A program made the translations under genes and the position numbers. The notes under the pieces were generated by a model. The model was not told the origin of the DNA, did no database searches, and saw only the letters and a list, made by a program, of their open reading frames with translations. A stretch of DNA of 64,000 bases from AP-15 sp963812675 (GTDB taxonomy: Bacteria; Pseudomonadota; Alphaproteobacteria; ATCC43930; CGMCC-115725): contig CAWEWR010000031.1 in NCBI GenBank assembly GCA_963812675.1, positions 57,763-121,762 on the forward strand. The letters run 5' to 3'. Position 1 is the first letter of the stretch. Each line of letters begins with the position of its first letter. Of the stretch, positions 16,320 to 25,179 are shown piece by piece.

Positions 16320-17600
16320 ATGAGCCAGCTCGAGGTCGCCGACAACACCGTTACGGCGCACACGGAGAGAGCGTCGTCGGCCTATGTGCCGCCGCTCCAG
16401 CGCACGGCAGGGCAGCCGCCGCCGATCGCGGCGCATGGCGGTCTGTCCTACATGTCGTTCGACCGGGACGGCGATGCGGGAACCGCCGCGGCGCTCCAGG
16501 ATGCGCTCGCGGAGATCGCCGAGGGTGAGGGCCAGCGCGTTATCGACATGGTCGCCAAGGCTCCGCCGGGCCCGATCAAGACCAAATGGGGCCTCGGGTT
16601 TCGCGACTACGACGAGTGTCTGAACTACATCCGTGAATCGAACAGCATCAAGGCTCCTGCAGGCGGCGTGGCGCTGCCGCTCCCCTATACCATCTACGAG
16701 CGGCCGAGCTACTCCGTTGTCCCGTCGAACGCTCTCTGGCGGGACCCGGCGCGCGCCAACGTCGCGGCGGTCCTGCGCAAGAACGAAGGGGGCAACCGGC
16801 GGCGGGACCTCTATTTCCCGCAGGTGCTGCGCGATGCGCGGCGCATCGGCGAATACTACCCGGGCCTCTCGCCCAACAGCCCCGAATGCATGGACCGGCT
16901 CGGAGTGTCGCTGGCGCACCTCGAGTCCAAGTGCTCGAACATCTACGATGCGGCGGAGGTGGAGCGCGTGTACTACCCGGAGATCGAGAAGCTGCTGCTC
17001 GAGTTCTTCCCGGATGCGACCGACGCGCTGGTCTACAACCACGATGTCTTCGACAAGGACTACACGGGCGACCGCACGGAAGACCAGGACGGCAACAACC
17101 CGGGTGTGAACGCCAATTACGCCAACCTGGTGCACAACGACCTGAACGACAACAGCGGCCGCGTGCGCTGCCGCGAGCTGCTCACCAAGAACCTGCGGAA
17201 CTTCGGGCGCACGCAGCACTACACCGAGGAAGAAGCCGACAAGAAGATGTCGCGGCGGTTCATGTCGATCAACCTCGCCAAGCCAATAGAGACCGTCGAG
17301 CAGTTCCCGTTTGTGCTCTGCGCCTGGCCCTCCTTCGCCGACCAGCCCTACATCAACAACTACCGGATCTACGACGACCGCGTCGGCGAGACCACCCGCT
17401 TCACCTATCGTCCCAACCACGAGTGGTACTGGTTCCCCCGGCAGAAGCCGACCGAGGTCTCGATGCTCAAATGCTACAACTCGGTGACCGACGGCTCCGT
17501 CTCGCGCTGGTCTTTCCACACCGCCTGTGTCGACCCGACCGCGCCCGCCAACGCCCGATGCCGCAAGAACGTCGTGGTCCGGTCCTTTGTCTTCTTCTAG
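16320..17600 (+). CDS. CmcJ/NvfI (AsaB/GA4-desaturase-like) family oxidoreductase
   Basis: This 426-residue protein resembles a family of putative Fe(II)/2-oxoglutarate-type hydroxylases and desaturases known mostly from fungal and actinobacterial natural-product clusters. The match rests on the order of motifs: a central VHND that fits the family V-H-x-D iron-binding motif, a tryptophan-bearing LCAWPSF segment, the IYDDR segment, EWYWFPRQ, and a C-terminal block SRWSFHTACVDP followed by RCRKNVVVRSFVFF-like sequence. ATG 16320 follows GGAGGT at good spacing. It stands alone between a non-coding gap and repeat-rich DNA, with no biosynthetic genes beside it. Substrate unknown; horizontal acquisition is possible. 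Confidence 0.72.
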   Translation: MSQLEVADNTVTAHTERASSAYVPPLQRTAGQPPPIAAHGGLSYMSFDRDGDAGTAAALQDALAEIAEGEGQRVIDMVAKAPPGPIKTKWGLGFRDYDECLNYIRESNSIKAPAGGVALPLPYTIYERPSYSVVPSNALWRDPARANVAAVLRKNEGGNRRRDLYFPQVLRDARRIGEYYPGLSPNSPECMDRLGVSLAHLESKCSNIYDAAEVERVYYPEIEKLLLEFFPDATDALVYNHDVFDKDYTGDRTEDQDGNNPGVNANYANLVHNDLNDNSGRVRCRELLTKNLRNFGRTQHYTEEEADKKMSRRFMSINLAKPIETVEQFPFVLCAWPSFADQPYINNYRIYDDRVGETTRFTYRPNHEWYWFPRQKPTEVSMLKCYNSVTDGSVSRWSFHTACVDPTAPANARCRKNVVVRSFVFF

Positions 17601-17617
17601 TGGTGCGAACCAAACGT

Positions 17618-17694
17618 CGAGATTGCTTCGTCGCTCTGCTCCTCGCAATGACAATCACTTACGATGTCATTGCGAGCGCAGCGAAGCAATCTCG
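17618..17694. repeat. 77-base palindromic intergenic repeat, copy 1
   Basis: The left arm starts CGAGATTGCTTCGTCGCT and the right arm ends GCGAAGCAATCTCG, with CTCGCAATGACA and TGTCATTGCGAG facing each other inside. The transcript could fold into one long stem. A second copy of the same length lies at 30976-31052. Both sit just after a stop codon (18 and 29 bases), like REP-type elements of alphaproteobacteria. Confidence 0.85.
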
Positions 17695-17848
17695 ATGGCC
17701 TGGACCGGTACCAAGTGTCTGATCCGTACCACTAGGAAGACGGGAAGCGGCAGCGGGCAGGGAAGCCGACATCGGTGTCGTGATACCTGACGATCGGGTG
17801 ACCACTTGGTGTCTGACCCGAAATGAAGCACGTTACCTCAATAGGTTA

Positions 17849-17928
17849 TCGTCGCCCCCGCGAAGGCGGGGGTCCAGGGCAACCGCTCGAACTTGCAGCC
17901 CCTGGGTTCCCGCTTTCGCGGGAATGAC
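17849..17928. repeat. 80-base palindromic repeat (CCCCCGCGAA type), copy 1
   Basis: It begins CGTCGCCCCCGCGAAGGCGG and ends CCCGCTTTCGCGGGAATGACG. The ends are inverted copies of the widespread motif of GTCATTCCCGCG and CGCGGGAATGAC. A diverged second copy lies at 40666-40746. Probable non-autonomous intergenic repeat. Confidence 0.8.
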
Positions 17929-18246
17929 GGATAAAAGGCTGCCAAGCCGCGGGCGAAGGGCCTCCGTGCACTTCCGCTTCTGGGATCACCTGAACGGGCT
18001 GCTGATGGCCGACTTGGGTCGAATCCCGCCGCTCGGTCTCTGTCCCGCGAACCCTTCTCGGTTACTCAGCGCCGAATTTGGAACGGCTCTTCCTGCTTCA
18101 CTCCAGCCGTTTGGCATGCCGTGCCAAATTTGTGGCGCGCGAGAGTGATTTCGGCGACGGTCCGGTCGAAGCGTACATTTCGGCATCGCGGCGGACAAGG
18201 TCGCCGGGGCGGGGCCCTTCTGTTGTGAGAGCTGGACCCGCTGGTC

Positions 18247-18720
18247 TTATTGCGCCGGCACCGGGATTGGCAGGATGCTGGAAACGCGCCACTCGCCGTT
18301 CGTCCGGACTAGCACCTGGTTCATCAAAAACCGCGTCGTCTGGGCCGGTTGACCCGCCGCGCCGATCGTGAAGCTGATCGGCACGAAGAGCAGAGCCGTA
18401 TCCTGACCTATCGTTACAATCTTGAGTGCGGTTGCCTCGGGTTCGAGCCGCCACGTCCCCTGGTAAAGCACCGCAAAGCGCTTGAGCGCGGCCTCGCTGC
18501 CCCAGATCGGCATGCCGCGCGTGATCCATAGGAAATCGGGAGACGCGAGGAGCAGCGGCTCGAGCTTGGTGATATCGTGATTGTTCTGCGCCGCGACAAA
18601 ACGCTCAAACGTCGCTCGGATCTCGTCCTGCGGCGCAGCGCTGGCGGGATTGAGAAACGCGGCGGATAGCAGTAGCGCTGACGATAACCGCCTGAACAGC
18701 CCTCGCACTGATCTTGTCAT
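18247..18720 (-). CDS. Secreted NTF2-like (SnoaL/DUF4440-type) protein
   Basis: This 157-residue protein has a signal peptide (RRLSSALLLSAAFLNPASA) and an NTF2-like cone fold signature: FERFVAAQNNHDITKLEPLL, then SPDFLWI, and the final WRVSSILPIPV strand. Members of this fold include enzymes and ligand-binding proteins, and no catalytic residues can be assigned here. ATG 18720 is preceded by GGTGGG. It diverges from the winged-helix-TPR regulator (139 bases), which may control it. Confidence 0.78.
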   Translation of the reverse strand: MTRSVRGLFRRLSSALLLSAAFLNPASAAPQDEIRATFERFVAAQNNHDITKLEPLLLASPDFLWITRGMPIWGSEAALKRFAVLYQGTWRLEPEATALKIVTIGQDTALLFVPISFTIGAAGQPAQTTRFLMNQVLVRTNGEWRVSSILPIPVPAQ

Positions 18721-18859
18721 CGCCCACCTTCCGCGGTCCCGTGCCGGGCGGAGACAGGCGAATGGCGCCTCCGCCTGCGCGGTGGCAAGATCCATCCCGG
18801 GAGCTCCGGTGTCTTTGTGAATTTCCTGGATTTTCTCTACATCTGGCCGAACCGACGCG

Positions 18860-20218
18860 ATGAACCGTCCGACGCGAGAGGTCTTCGAGTTCAGCGGCTT
18901 TAGGTTGGTGCCCAGCGAGCGCCTGCTGTTGGACTGTGGCGCTGCCGTGCCGCTAACGGCGAGGGCCTTCGATCTCCTGCTGGCGCTGGTTCGTCGCGCC
19001 GGACACCTCGCCACTAAGAGCGAATTGCTTGTGGAGGTCTGGTCGGGCCTCTTTGTCGAGGAGGTCAATCTCAGCGTGAACATATCGGTGCTGCGCAAGG
19101 CGCTTGGGCGCGGCGTGCGGGGCGAAGCGATAATCCAGACGGTGCCGAAAGCCGGCTACCGCTTCGTTGCTCCCGTCACCTGCCGCCGCGAACCGACCGC
19201 GGCAATCGTCCCGCGTGCGGGGGCTGTCCGCAATCTGGAGCGAAGCGCAAGCCGCAATGCCGATGCCGAACGCGCTTACGTCGAAGGCCGCTACCACTGG
19301 AGTCGGCGGTCGGAGGAGGGCCTCAAGCAGGCCGTCGCCTCCTTCCGTCGGGCAATCGGAGCAGATCCGGATTTCGCCGCCGCCTATTCGGGGCTGGCCG
19401 ATTGCTACGCGACGTTAGGTTATCTGAGCCACCTGTCGCCGGCCGATAGCTTTCCCGCCGCGCGCGGCTACGCCGAGATGGCGCTCGAACGCGACCCGTC
19501 GCTAGCCGAACCCTTCACGTCGCTGGGCTACGTCAAGTTCTATTTCGATTGGGATTGGGCGGGTGCCGAAGCGGCATTCCGGGAGGCGTTGGCTCGCGAC
19601 CCCGAGTGGGCCGCGGCACACCAGTGGTACAGCATTCTGTTGCTCGCCGCCGGCCGGACGGCGGAGGCCCTGCGGGAGATCATGATTGCCCGCGAACGCG
19701 AACCACTGTCGCTGCCGATCAATACCGATCTCGGCTTCCACTATTACTACACGGGACAGTACGCGGAGGCGGTGAAGCAGCTGCAATCGGTGCTCGCGAT
19801 GCAGGCCGATTTCGCGCCGGCGCAGCTGTGGCTTGGCCGTAGCTACCAAGAGGTCGGCGAATACGATCCCGCGCTCGCGGCGTTTCGCGCTGCCGAGGCG
19901 GTGGCGCCGGAGTGGCCGGTCGTAATTGCCGCGCGCGGCTTCGTCGAAGGTGCGGCCGGCTTCACCGCACAGGCGGCTGCCACCCTCGCGCAATTGCTGG
20001 AGCTGTCGCGGCGCCGGTTTGTGACGCAATACGGCATAGCCCTCGTCGAGGCTGGGCTTGGTTGGACAAACGCGGCATTTGCGACCCTGGAAGTGGCGTT
20101 AGCCGAACGCTCGCACTGGCTCATGTGGCTGCGGCTCGACCCGCGCTGGCGAGAACTGCGGTCCGACCCGCGCTTTATTCAGCTTGTCAGGCGCATGCAC
20201 TATCCCGACCAAACGTGA
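18860..20218 (+). CDS. Winged-helix (OmpR/CadC-like) transcriptional regulator with TPR domain
   Basis: Residues 8-105 form a trans_reg_C winged helix (FEFSGFRLVPSERLL, LTARAFDLLLALV, NLSVNISVLRKALG, IQTVPKAGYRFVAPV). Residues from about 125 to 452 are tetratricopeptide-like repeats (AAYSGLADCYATLG, AEALREIMIAREREPLSLPIN, YAEAVKQLQSVLAMQADFAPA). No transmembrane segment is visible, unlike CadC, so it is a cytoplasmic one-component regulator with a protein-binding or ligand-binding TPR half. A nearby GAGAG-like site is weak, but the domain begins right after this ATG. Confidence 0.88.
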   Translation: MNRPTREVFEFSGFRLVPSERLLLDCGAAVPLTARAFDLLLALVRRAGHLATKSELLVEVWSGLFVEEVNLSVNISVLRKALGRGVRGEAIIQTVPKAGYRFVAPVTCRREPTAAIVPRAGAVRNLERSASRNADAERAYVEGRYHWSRRSEEGLKQAVASFRRAIGADPDFAAAYSGLADCYATLGYLSHLSPADSFPAARGYAEMALERDPSLAEPFTSLGYVKFYFDWDWAGAEAAFREALARDPEWAAAHQWYSILLLAAGRTAEALREIMIAREREPLSLPINTDLGFHYYYTGQYAEAVKQLQSVLAMQADFAPAQLWLGRSYQEVGEYDPALAAFRAAEAVAPEWPVVIAARGFVEGAAGFTAQAAATLAQLLELSRRRFVTQYGIALVEAGLGWTNAAFATLEVALAERSHWLMWLRLDPRWRELRSDPRFIQLVRRMHYPDQT

Positions 20219-20548
20219 ATACGATTGGGTCGGCGAATGGCCGCAATCGGCGCGGAAGAGATAACGGCCGCGGAGACCGTGATGGACTCGTTCTATCAAA
20301 AGCCGGAACCAGGTGGTCGTCGATGGCGTCCAGGCGACGACCTCGCGGCGCTCGAGCGCGCGGCTTTTTGGCGGCGATATCCAGGCGTCCCACACGCGGG
20401 CGGCGGAGCGGTTCCGCGCCACCGGCGGCCGCATCGGCGAGCTGCGCCAGGGTTGGCACGGCGCGTTTGTCGCCACACATATCGGCCGCGCCGGGCTGAT
20501 AATGCAGGGCGCTCATTAGACTACCGGTTTACTCACCACAGCCGCCTC
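20219..20548. other. Gene gap with a possible short coding remnant
   Basis: Frames across 20313-20519 stay open and encode a short segment (VVVDGVQATTSRRSSARLFG and onward) that I cannot match to a family. No ribosome-binding site is evident. It may be a decayed gene end or chance. Confidence 0.3.
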
Positions 20549-21121
20549 ATGAGCGAACATCCTCCACCGCAAGAAGCGCATTGGCCCGAACACGTGATCT
20601 TCACGCTCGGGCATTCGACCTTGCCGATCGAGGCCTTTCTGGCGCTGCTGCAAGCCTATGGCATCGAACGGCTCGTCGACATCCGTACGATCCCGCGGTC
20701 GCGCCATAATCCGCAATTCAACGACACCGATTTGGCCAGCAGCCTGAAAGCCCGGCATCTCCAATATGTGCATCTGAAGGCGCTGGGCGGCCTGCGGCGT
20801 CCCCGCAAGGATTCCCCCAATACCGGCTGGCGAAACGGAGGTTTTCGGGGCTTTGCCGATTATATGCAGACCGAGGAATTTCGCGACGCACTTGCTGCGC
20901 TCATTGGCCTGAGCCGCGAAAAACGCGTCGCGATCATGTGCGCCGAGGCGGTGCCATGGCGCTGCCACCGTTCATTGGTGGCCGATGCGCTCCTGGTGCG
21001 CGGCGTGCCGGCCGTCGAGATTTTATCAGACAGCAGCTACCGGATGCATGAGCTCACGCCATTCGCGCAAGTGGAGGGCGCGCGAATCACCTATCCCCCC
21101 GAGCAAGCTACACTGCTGTAA
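20549..21121 (+). CDS. DUF488 family protein
   Basis: This 190-residue protein has the DUF488 signatures: FTLGHSTLPIEAFLALL, LVDIRTIPRSRHNPQF, the LKALGGLRRPR and NTGWRNGGFRGFADYM segments, and the conserved CAEAVPWRCHRSLVADAL cysteine/histidine block. The frame is open well upstream, but the family starts a few residues after ATG 20549, which is therefore preferred. DUF488 members are of uncertain function; the invariant Cys, Arg and His suggest an enzyme. It is convergent with mtnA, six bases apart. Confidence 0.88.
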   Translation: MSEHPPPQEAHWPEHVIFTLGHSTLPIEAFLALLQAYGIERLVDIRTIPRSRHNPQFNDTDLASSLKARHLQYVHLKALGGLRRPRKDSPNTGWRNGGFRGFADYMQTEEFRDALAALIGLSREKRVAIMCAEAVPWRCHRSLVADALLVRGVPAVEILSDSSYRMHELTPFAQVEGARITYPPEQATLL

Positions 21122-21127
21122 GGACCG

Positions 21128-22237
21128 CTACTCTCCTGCAACCCGCCGCGCTCGCGCCGGGAACAGGCCAAGCAGCCCGTCGCGGGAGGCGGGGCAGATG
21201 CCGCGCTCGGTGATCAGCGCGGTGACGAGGCGGGCCGGGGTCACGTCGAAGGCGTAATTGGCGGCGGGGCTGCCGGCCGGCGTCAGGCGGACGGCGACGC
21301 GCCGGCCCTCCTCGGTCCAGCCTTCGATGTGGGTGATCTCGCGAGGGTCGCGGCATTCGATCGGGATCGCCGCGCCGCTCTCGATCTCCCAGTCGATCGT
21401 CGGCGAGGGCAGCGCGACGTAGAACGGGACATCGTTGTCGCGCGCGGCCAGCGCCTTCAGATACGTGCCGATCTTGTTCGCGACATCGCCGCCCGCCGTC
21501 GTGCGGTCGGTGCCGACGATGCAGAGGTCGACGAGGCCCTCGCGCATCAGGTGGCCGCCTGCATTGTCGACAATGACCATATGCGGGACGCCGTGCTCGC
21601 CGAGCTCCCAGGCGGTGAGGCTGGCGCCCTGGTTGCGCGGTCGGGTCTCGTCGACCCAGACATGGATCGGGATGCCCTCATTGTGGGCACGGTAGATCGG
21701 GGCGAGCGCGGTGCCCCAATCGACCGTGGCGAGCCAGCCGGCGTTGCAATGGGTGAGGATTTCGACGCGGCGGGTCCCGCGCTTGCGTTCCCTTGCCTCG
21801 GCTATCAGAGCGACCCCGTGCTCCCCGATCGCCCGATTGATCTCGACATCTGCATCGGCGATCTCGCCGGCCCGCACCATGGCCGCGGCAAATCGGCGGT
21901 TTTCCGGCACCTCGGACAACGCTCGCTTCATCTCGGCGAGGGCCCAGCGCAGATTGACCGCGGTCGGGCGCGTCGCGGCGAGCTTTGCCATCGCCGCCTC
22001 GAGCCCGCGATCCGATGGGTCCTCGGCGGCCGCGAGACCCATGCCGTAGGCTGCGGCGGCGCCGATCAGCGGCGCGCCGCGAACCTGCATCGTGGCGATG
22101 GCCCGCGCCGCGTCGTCGAGCGTCTCCAGCCCGACAATCACCAGCTCGTGCGGCAATTGCGTCTGATCGATGATCTCGACCGTGCGCCCGTCGGCAGCGG
22201 GCCAGATCGTGCGCATCGTGCGACCGCGAACGTTCAC
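21128..22237 (-). CDS. mtnA: S-methyl-5-thioribose-1-phosphate isomerase
   Basis: MtnA converts methylthioribose-1-phosphate to methylthioribulose-1-phosphate in the methionine salvage pathway. The 369-residue protein has the eIF2B-alpha-like fold motifs VRGAPLIGAAAAYG, the catalytic Cys in LTHCNAGWLAT, the catalytic Asp in VGTDRTTAGGDVANKIGTY and the PSPTIDW segment. The GTG start overlaps the mtnP stop as GTGA, so the two steps are coupled in translation; an internal ATG at 22216 is the alternative start. Confidence 0.96.
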   Translation of the reverse strand: MNVRGRTMRTIWPAADGRTVEIIDQTQLPHELVIVGLETLDDAARAIATMQVRGAPLIGAAAAYGMGLAAAEDPSDRGLEAAMAKLAATRPTAVNLRWALAEMKRALSEVPENRRFAAAMVRAGEIADADVEINRAIGEHGVALIAEARERKRGTRRVEILTHCNAGWLATVDWGTALAPIYRAHNEGIPIHVWVDETRPRNQGASLTAWELGEHGVPHMVIVDNAGGHLMREGLVDLCIVGTDRTTAGGDVANKIGTYLKALAARDNDVPFYVALPSPTIDWEIESGAAIPIECRDPREITHIEGWTEEGRRVAVRLTPAGSPAANYAFDVTPARLVTALITERGICPASRDGLLGLFPARARRVAGE

Positions 22238-23121
22238 GGGGCGTCCTCCCTCCGCAGCACCCGGCCGGCGACCGCGTCGAGGCGCGCGAGCACCTCGGGG
22301 TCACGCCGCTCGGGCGCGGTGATCAGCGCATGATCGAGGGCGTGCTGGCACCCTTGGCGGCACGGCCCGGCGTGCGTCGACAGCGCCCGCACCACATACC
22401 TGACGAGCGCTTTCGCCCGTGCCGCATTGGCCTGCAATACCTCGACGATCATATCGACCGTGACCGCATCGTGGCCGGGATGCCAGCAATCGTAGTCGGT
22501 GACCATTGCTACCGTCGCGTAGCAGATCTCAGCTTCTCGCGCCAGTTTGGCCTCGGGCATGTTGGTCATGCCGATCACGTCGCAGTTCCAAGACCGATAG
22601 AGCTCGCTCTCGGCAAGGCTCGAGAATTGCGGTCCTTCCATTACCATGTAGGTCCCCCCGCGCTTCAGCGCCATGCCCGCTTCGGGTCCGGCTGCGGCCA
22701 GTGCGTCGCCAATCCGGCCACAGACCGGGTGCGCCATCGAGACGTGCGCGACGCAGCCCTTGCCGAAAAAGCTCTTCGCCCGCGCGAAGGTCCGATCGAT
22801 GAACTGATCGATCACGACAAAGTCGCCGGGTCTTAGATCTTCGCGCAGACTGCCGACGGCCGACAAGGAGACGATGTCGGTGACCCCGCAGCGCTTCAGC
22901 GCATCGACATTCGCCCGATAATTGATCTCCGACGGCGGCAGCGCGTGGCCGCGGCCGTGGCGGGGAACAAACACGACACGCTGACCGTCCAAGGTTCCGA
23001 AGCAGAATTCGTCCGATGTCGCGCCGAACGGGCTTTCAATCCACCGCCATTCGACATCCGCAAGCCCGTCGATCTGATAAAGCCCACTGCCCCCGATGAT
23101 GCCGATAACGGGCCCGGTCAT
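22234..23121 (-). CDS. mtnP: S-methyl-5'-thioadenosine phosphorylase
   Basis: MtnP splits methylthioadenosine with phosphate to adenine and methylthioribose-1-phosphate, the substrate of MtnA encoded next. The 295-residue protein shows IIGGSGLY at the N-terminus, the phosphate-site PRHGRGH, the SAVGSLRE segment and the substrate-site MVMEGPQFSSLAESE, then MTNMPEAKLAREAEICYA. It starts ten bases after the cytochrome c1 stop, so it probably sits at the tail of the bc1 operon. Confidence 0.95.
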   Translation of the reverse strand: MTGPVIGIIGGSGLYQIDGLADVEWRWIESPFGATSDEFCFGTLDGQRVVFVPRHGRGHALPPSEINYRANVDALKRCGVTDIVSLSAVGSLREDLRPGDFVVIDQFIDRTFARAKSFFGKGCVAHVSMAHPVCGRIGDALAAAGPEAGMALKRGGTYMVMEGPQFSSLAESELYRSWNCDVIGMTNMPEAKLAREAEICYATVAMVTDYDCWHPGHDAVTVDMIVEVLQANAARAKALVRYVVRALSTHAGPCRQGCQHALDHALITAPERRDPEVLARLDAVAGRVLRREDAP

Positions 23122-23130
23122 CCAACTGGC

Positions 23131-23904
23131 CTAATGCGCGGTGGCCCAGATCTTGCGCTTAGCCGCGTAAAATATGCCCGCCATGATAATCAGAAACAGC
23201 ATGACCTTGAACCCGGTGCGGTGGCGAGGCTCCAGATTGGGCTCCGCCGCCCAGGTGAGGAACGTCACCACGTCATGCGCCATCTGCGGCACCGTAGCGG
23301 AGGTGCCGTCGGCAAAAGTAACGGCGTTATCGCTGAGCGGCGGCGGCATCGCGATCTGGTGACCGGGGAAGTATTCGTTGTAGTACATCCCGGTGAGCAG
23401 ATCGAACCCAGGCGGCGGGTCCTTGTAGCCGGTCAGGATGCCAAAAACGTAATTGGGCCCGCCCTCGCGCGCTTTGACAATCATCGACAGATCCGGCGGC
23501 AATCCGCCGTTATTGGCGGCGCGGGCCGCCTGGTCGTTGGGAAACGGCCCGGGGATCGGGTCGGAGGGCCGGGCCGGACGCTGGAACATCTGGCCCTCGT
23601 CGTTCGGCTGCTCGTTGGTGACTTGATAGGTCGAGGCGATCGCCTTCACCTCGTCCTCGGTGTAGCCGATATCTGTCAGGTCACGGAAATAAAGATGCTT
23701 GACCGGGTGGCAGGTGGAGCAGACCTCTTTGTAGACCTGAAAGCCGCGCTGCTCCGCCGCCCGGTCATAGGTGCCGAAGATCCCGTCAAACGACCATTGC
23801 TGGTGCGGCAGCCGGGGAGTCTCTTGCGCATTCGCGCAGAGGGCTGTCAGCGCCGACACCAGCAGCACCAGCGCGGCAAGGCCCGGCTTGAGCATCTTCG
23901 GCAT
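23131..23904 (-). CDS. petC: Cytochrome c1 of the bc1 complex
   Basis: This 257-residue subunit carries electrons from the Rieske protein to soluble cytochrome c. A signal peptide (GLAALVLLVSALTALCANA) precedes the mature start, the heme c motif is CSTCH, the distal Met ligand region fits MPPPLSD, and a C-terminal membrane anchor (MLFLIIMAGIFYAAKRK) is present. ATG 23904 starts two bases after the cytochrome b stop. Order and overlap with the two preceding genes identify it as the third bc1 subunit. Confidence 0.95.
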   Translation of the reverse strand: MPKMLKPGLAALVLLVSALTALCANAQETPRLPHQQWSFDGIFGTYDRAAEQRGFQVYKEVCSTCHPVKHLYFRDLTDIGYTEDEVKAIASTYQVTNEQPNDEGQMFQRPARPSDPIPGPFPNDQAARAANNGGLPPDLSMIVKAREGGPNYVFGILTGYKDPPPGFDLLTGMYYNEYFPGHQIAMPPPLSDNAVTFADGTSATVPQMAHDVVTFLTWAAEPNLEPRHRTGFKVMLFLIIMAGIFYAAKRKIWATAH

Positions 23905-23905
23905 C

Positions 23906-25171
23906 TCAGGATTTCGCCAGCGGCGCGCCGGCGCCGCCAAGTCGGGCACCACTGCCGCCTTGCAGCACCGCCGTGGCGATGCTGGCGGGCAGCGGTCTGG
24001 GTCGCTCGAGCCTGCCGATGACCGGGAAGAGGATCAGGAAATGGACGAAGTAGTACAATGTCGCGATCTGCCCGACAGTCACCACCAGGCCTTCGGGCGG
24101 GTTGGCCCCGACCCAGCCGAGCGCGACGACATCGATGACCAAGAGCCAGAAAACCCATTTGTAGACGGGGCGGAACCGCGCGCTGCGCACCGGCGAGCTG
24201 TCGAGCCACGGTACTAAGAACAACAGGAAAATCGACCCGAACGCCAGGATGACGCCGAGCAGCTTGTTCGGCACCGAGCGCAAGATCGCGTAATACGGCA
24301 ACAGGTACCATTCCGGCACGATATGGTTCGGCGTCTGCATCGGGTTTGCCGGAATGTAATTATCCGAGCTTCCCAAGAAATTCGGCGCATAGAAGACGAA
24401 GAAGCTATAGATCAGCAGAAATACGGCCAGCCCGAACAGATCCTTGATCGTGAAATAGGGGTGGAACGGCAGCGTATCCTGCGGCCCCTTCATTTCGATC
24501 CCCAACGGGTTGTTGGAGCCGAAGCGGTGCAATGCGATCAGATGGAGCAACACCACGGCCAGGATCACAAAGGGCAGCAGGTAGTGCAGCGCGTAAAACC
24601 GGTTCAAGGTCGGATTGCCGACGGTAAAGCCGCCCCACAAGAACGTGACAATGCTCTGCCCGATCAGAGGTATCGCCGAGAACAAGTTGGTAATCACCGT
24701 GGCGGCCCAGTAGCTCATCTGGCCCCAGGGCAGCACATACCCCATAAAGGCCGTCATGATCGCCAATATCAAAATGATGACACCGAGTATCCACAGCAGT
24801 TCGCGAGGCTGCTTATAGGAGCCATAGTAGAGCCCGCGGAACATGTGGATGTAGAGTAGCGCGAAAAACATCGACGCCCCGTTCATATGGGCGTAGCGCA
24901 GCATCCAGCCGTAATCAACGTCGCGCATGATCCGCTCGACCGAGTCGAAGGCGAGGTCGGCATGCGGGGTATACTGCATCGCCAGAAAAATGCCGGTGAC
25001 GATCATCACCACCAGCATGATCCCGGACAGCGAGCCGAAATTCCACCAATAGCTGAGGTTGCGCGGCGTCGGATATTCGTACAGCTCGTGCTGCAGCATC
25101 GCGACGAACGGCAGGCGATAATCGATCCAGCGGATGATGCGGTTGGTTGCGCTGAGGCGGGTCTGGGCCAT
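23906..25171 (-). CDS. petB: Cytochrome b of the bc1 complex
   Basis: The 421-residue cytochrome b has eight or nine transmembrane segments and holds the two b hemes and both quinone sites. Visible signatures are the Qo-site PEWY, the heme-ligand histidines in YAHMNGASMFF and LHYLLPFVILAVVLLHLIALH, and GYVLPWGQMSYW. It is a full-length unsplit cytochrome b. The Rieske gene lies eight bases upstream and cytochrome c1 two bases downstream, giving petABC. Confidence 0.97.
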   Translation of the reverse strand: MAQTRLSATNRIIRWIDYRLPFVAMLQHELYEYPTPRNLSYWWNFGSLSGIMLVVMIVTGIFLAMQYTPHADLAFDSVERIMRDVDYGWMLRYAHMNGASMFFALLYIHMFRGLYYGSYKQPRELLWILGVIILILAIMTAFMGYVLPWGQMSYWAATVITNLFSAIPLIGQSIVTFLWGGFTVGNPTLNRFYALHYLLPFVILAVVLLHLIALHRFGSNNPLGIEMKGPQDTLPFHPYFTIKDLFGLAVFLLIYSFFVFYAPNFLGSSDNYIPANPMQTPNHIVPEWYLLPYYAILRSVPNKLLGVILAFGSIFLLFLVPWLDSSPVRSARFRPVYKWVFWLLVIDVVALGWVGANPPEGLVVTVGQIATLYYFVHFLILFPVIGRLERPRPLPASIATAVLQGGSGARLGGAGAPLAKS

Positions 25172-25179
25172 GCGCGTTC

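Larger units (their letters stand above)
17601..18246. other. Repeat-rich intergenic region without genes
   Basis: This gap carries two unrelated palindromic repeat elements (17618-17694 and 17849-17928, listed separately). Between them are two related stretches, CAAGTGTCTGATCCG near 17710 and TTGGTGTCTGACCCG near 17806. No open frame here looks like a real gene. It has the look of a landing zone for mobile small repeats. Confidence 0.6.

Noticed and set aside
16155..17654. 499-codon minus-strand open frame
   Set aside because: Antisense to the CmcJ/NvfI-like gene, with valine/arginine-rich low-complexity translation and no recognisable motif.
21128..23121. SAM-type riboswitch upstream of the methionine salvage genes
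   Set aside because: mtnP follows petC by nine bases, leaving no room for a riboswitch, and none was seen upstream of petA.
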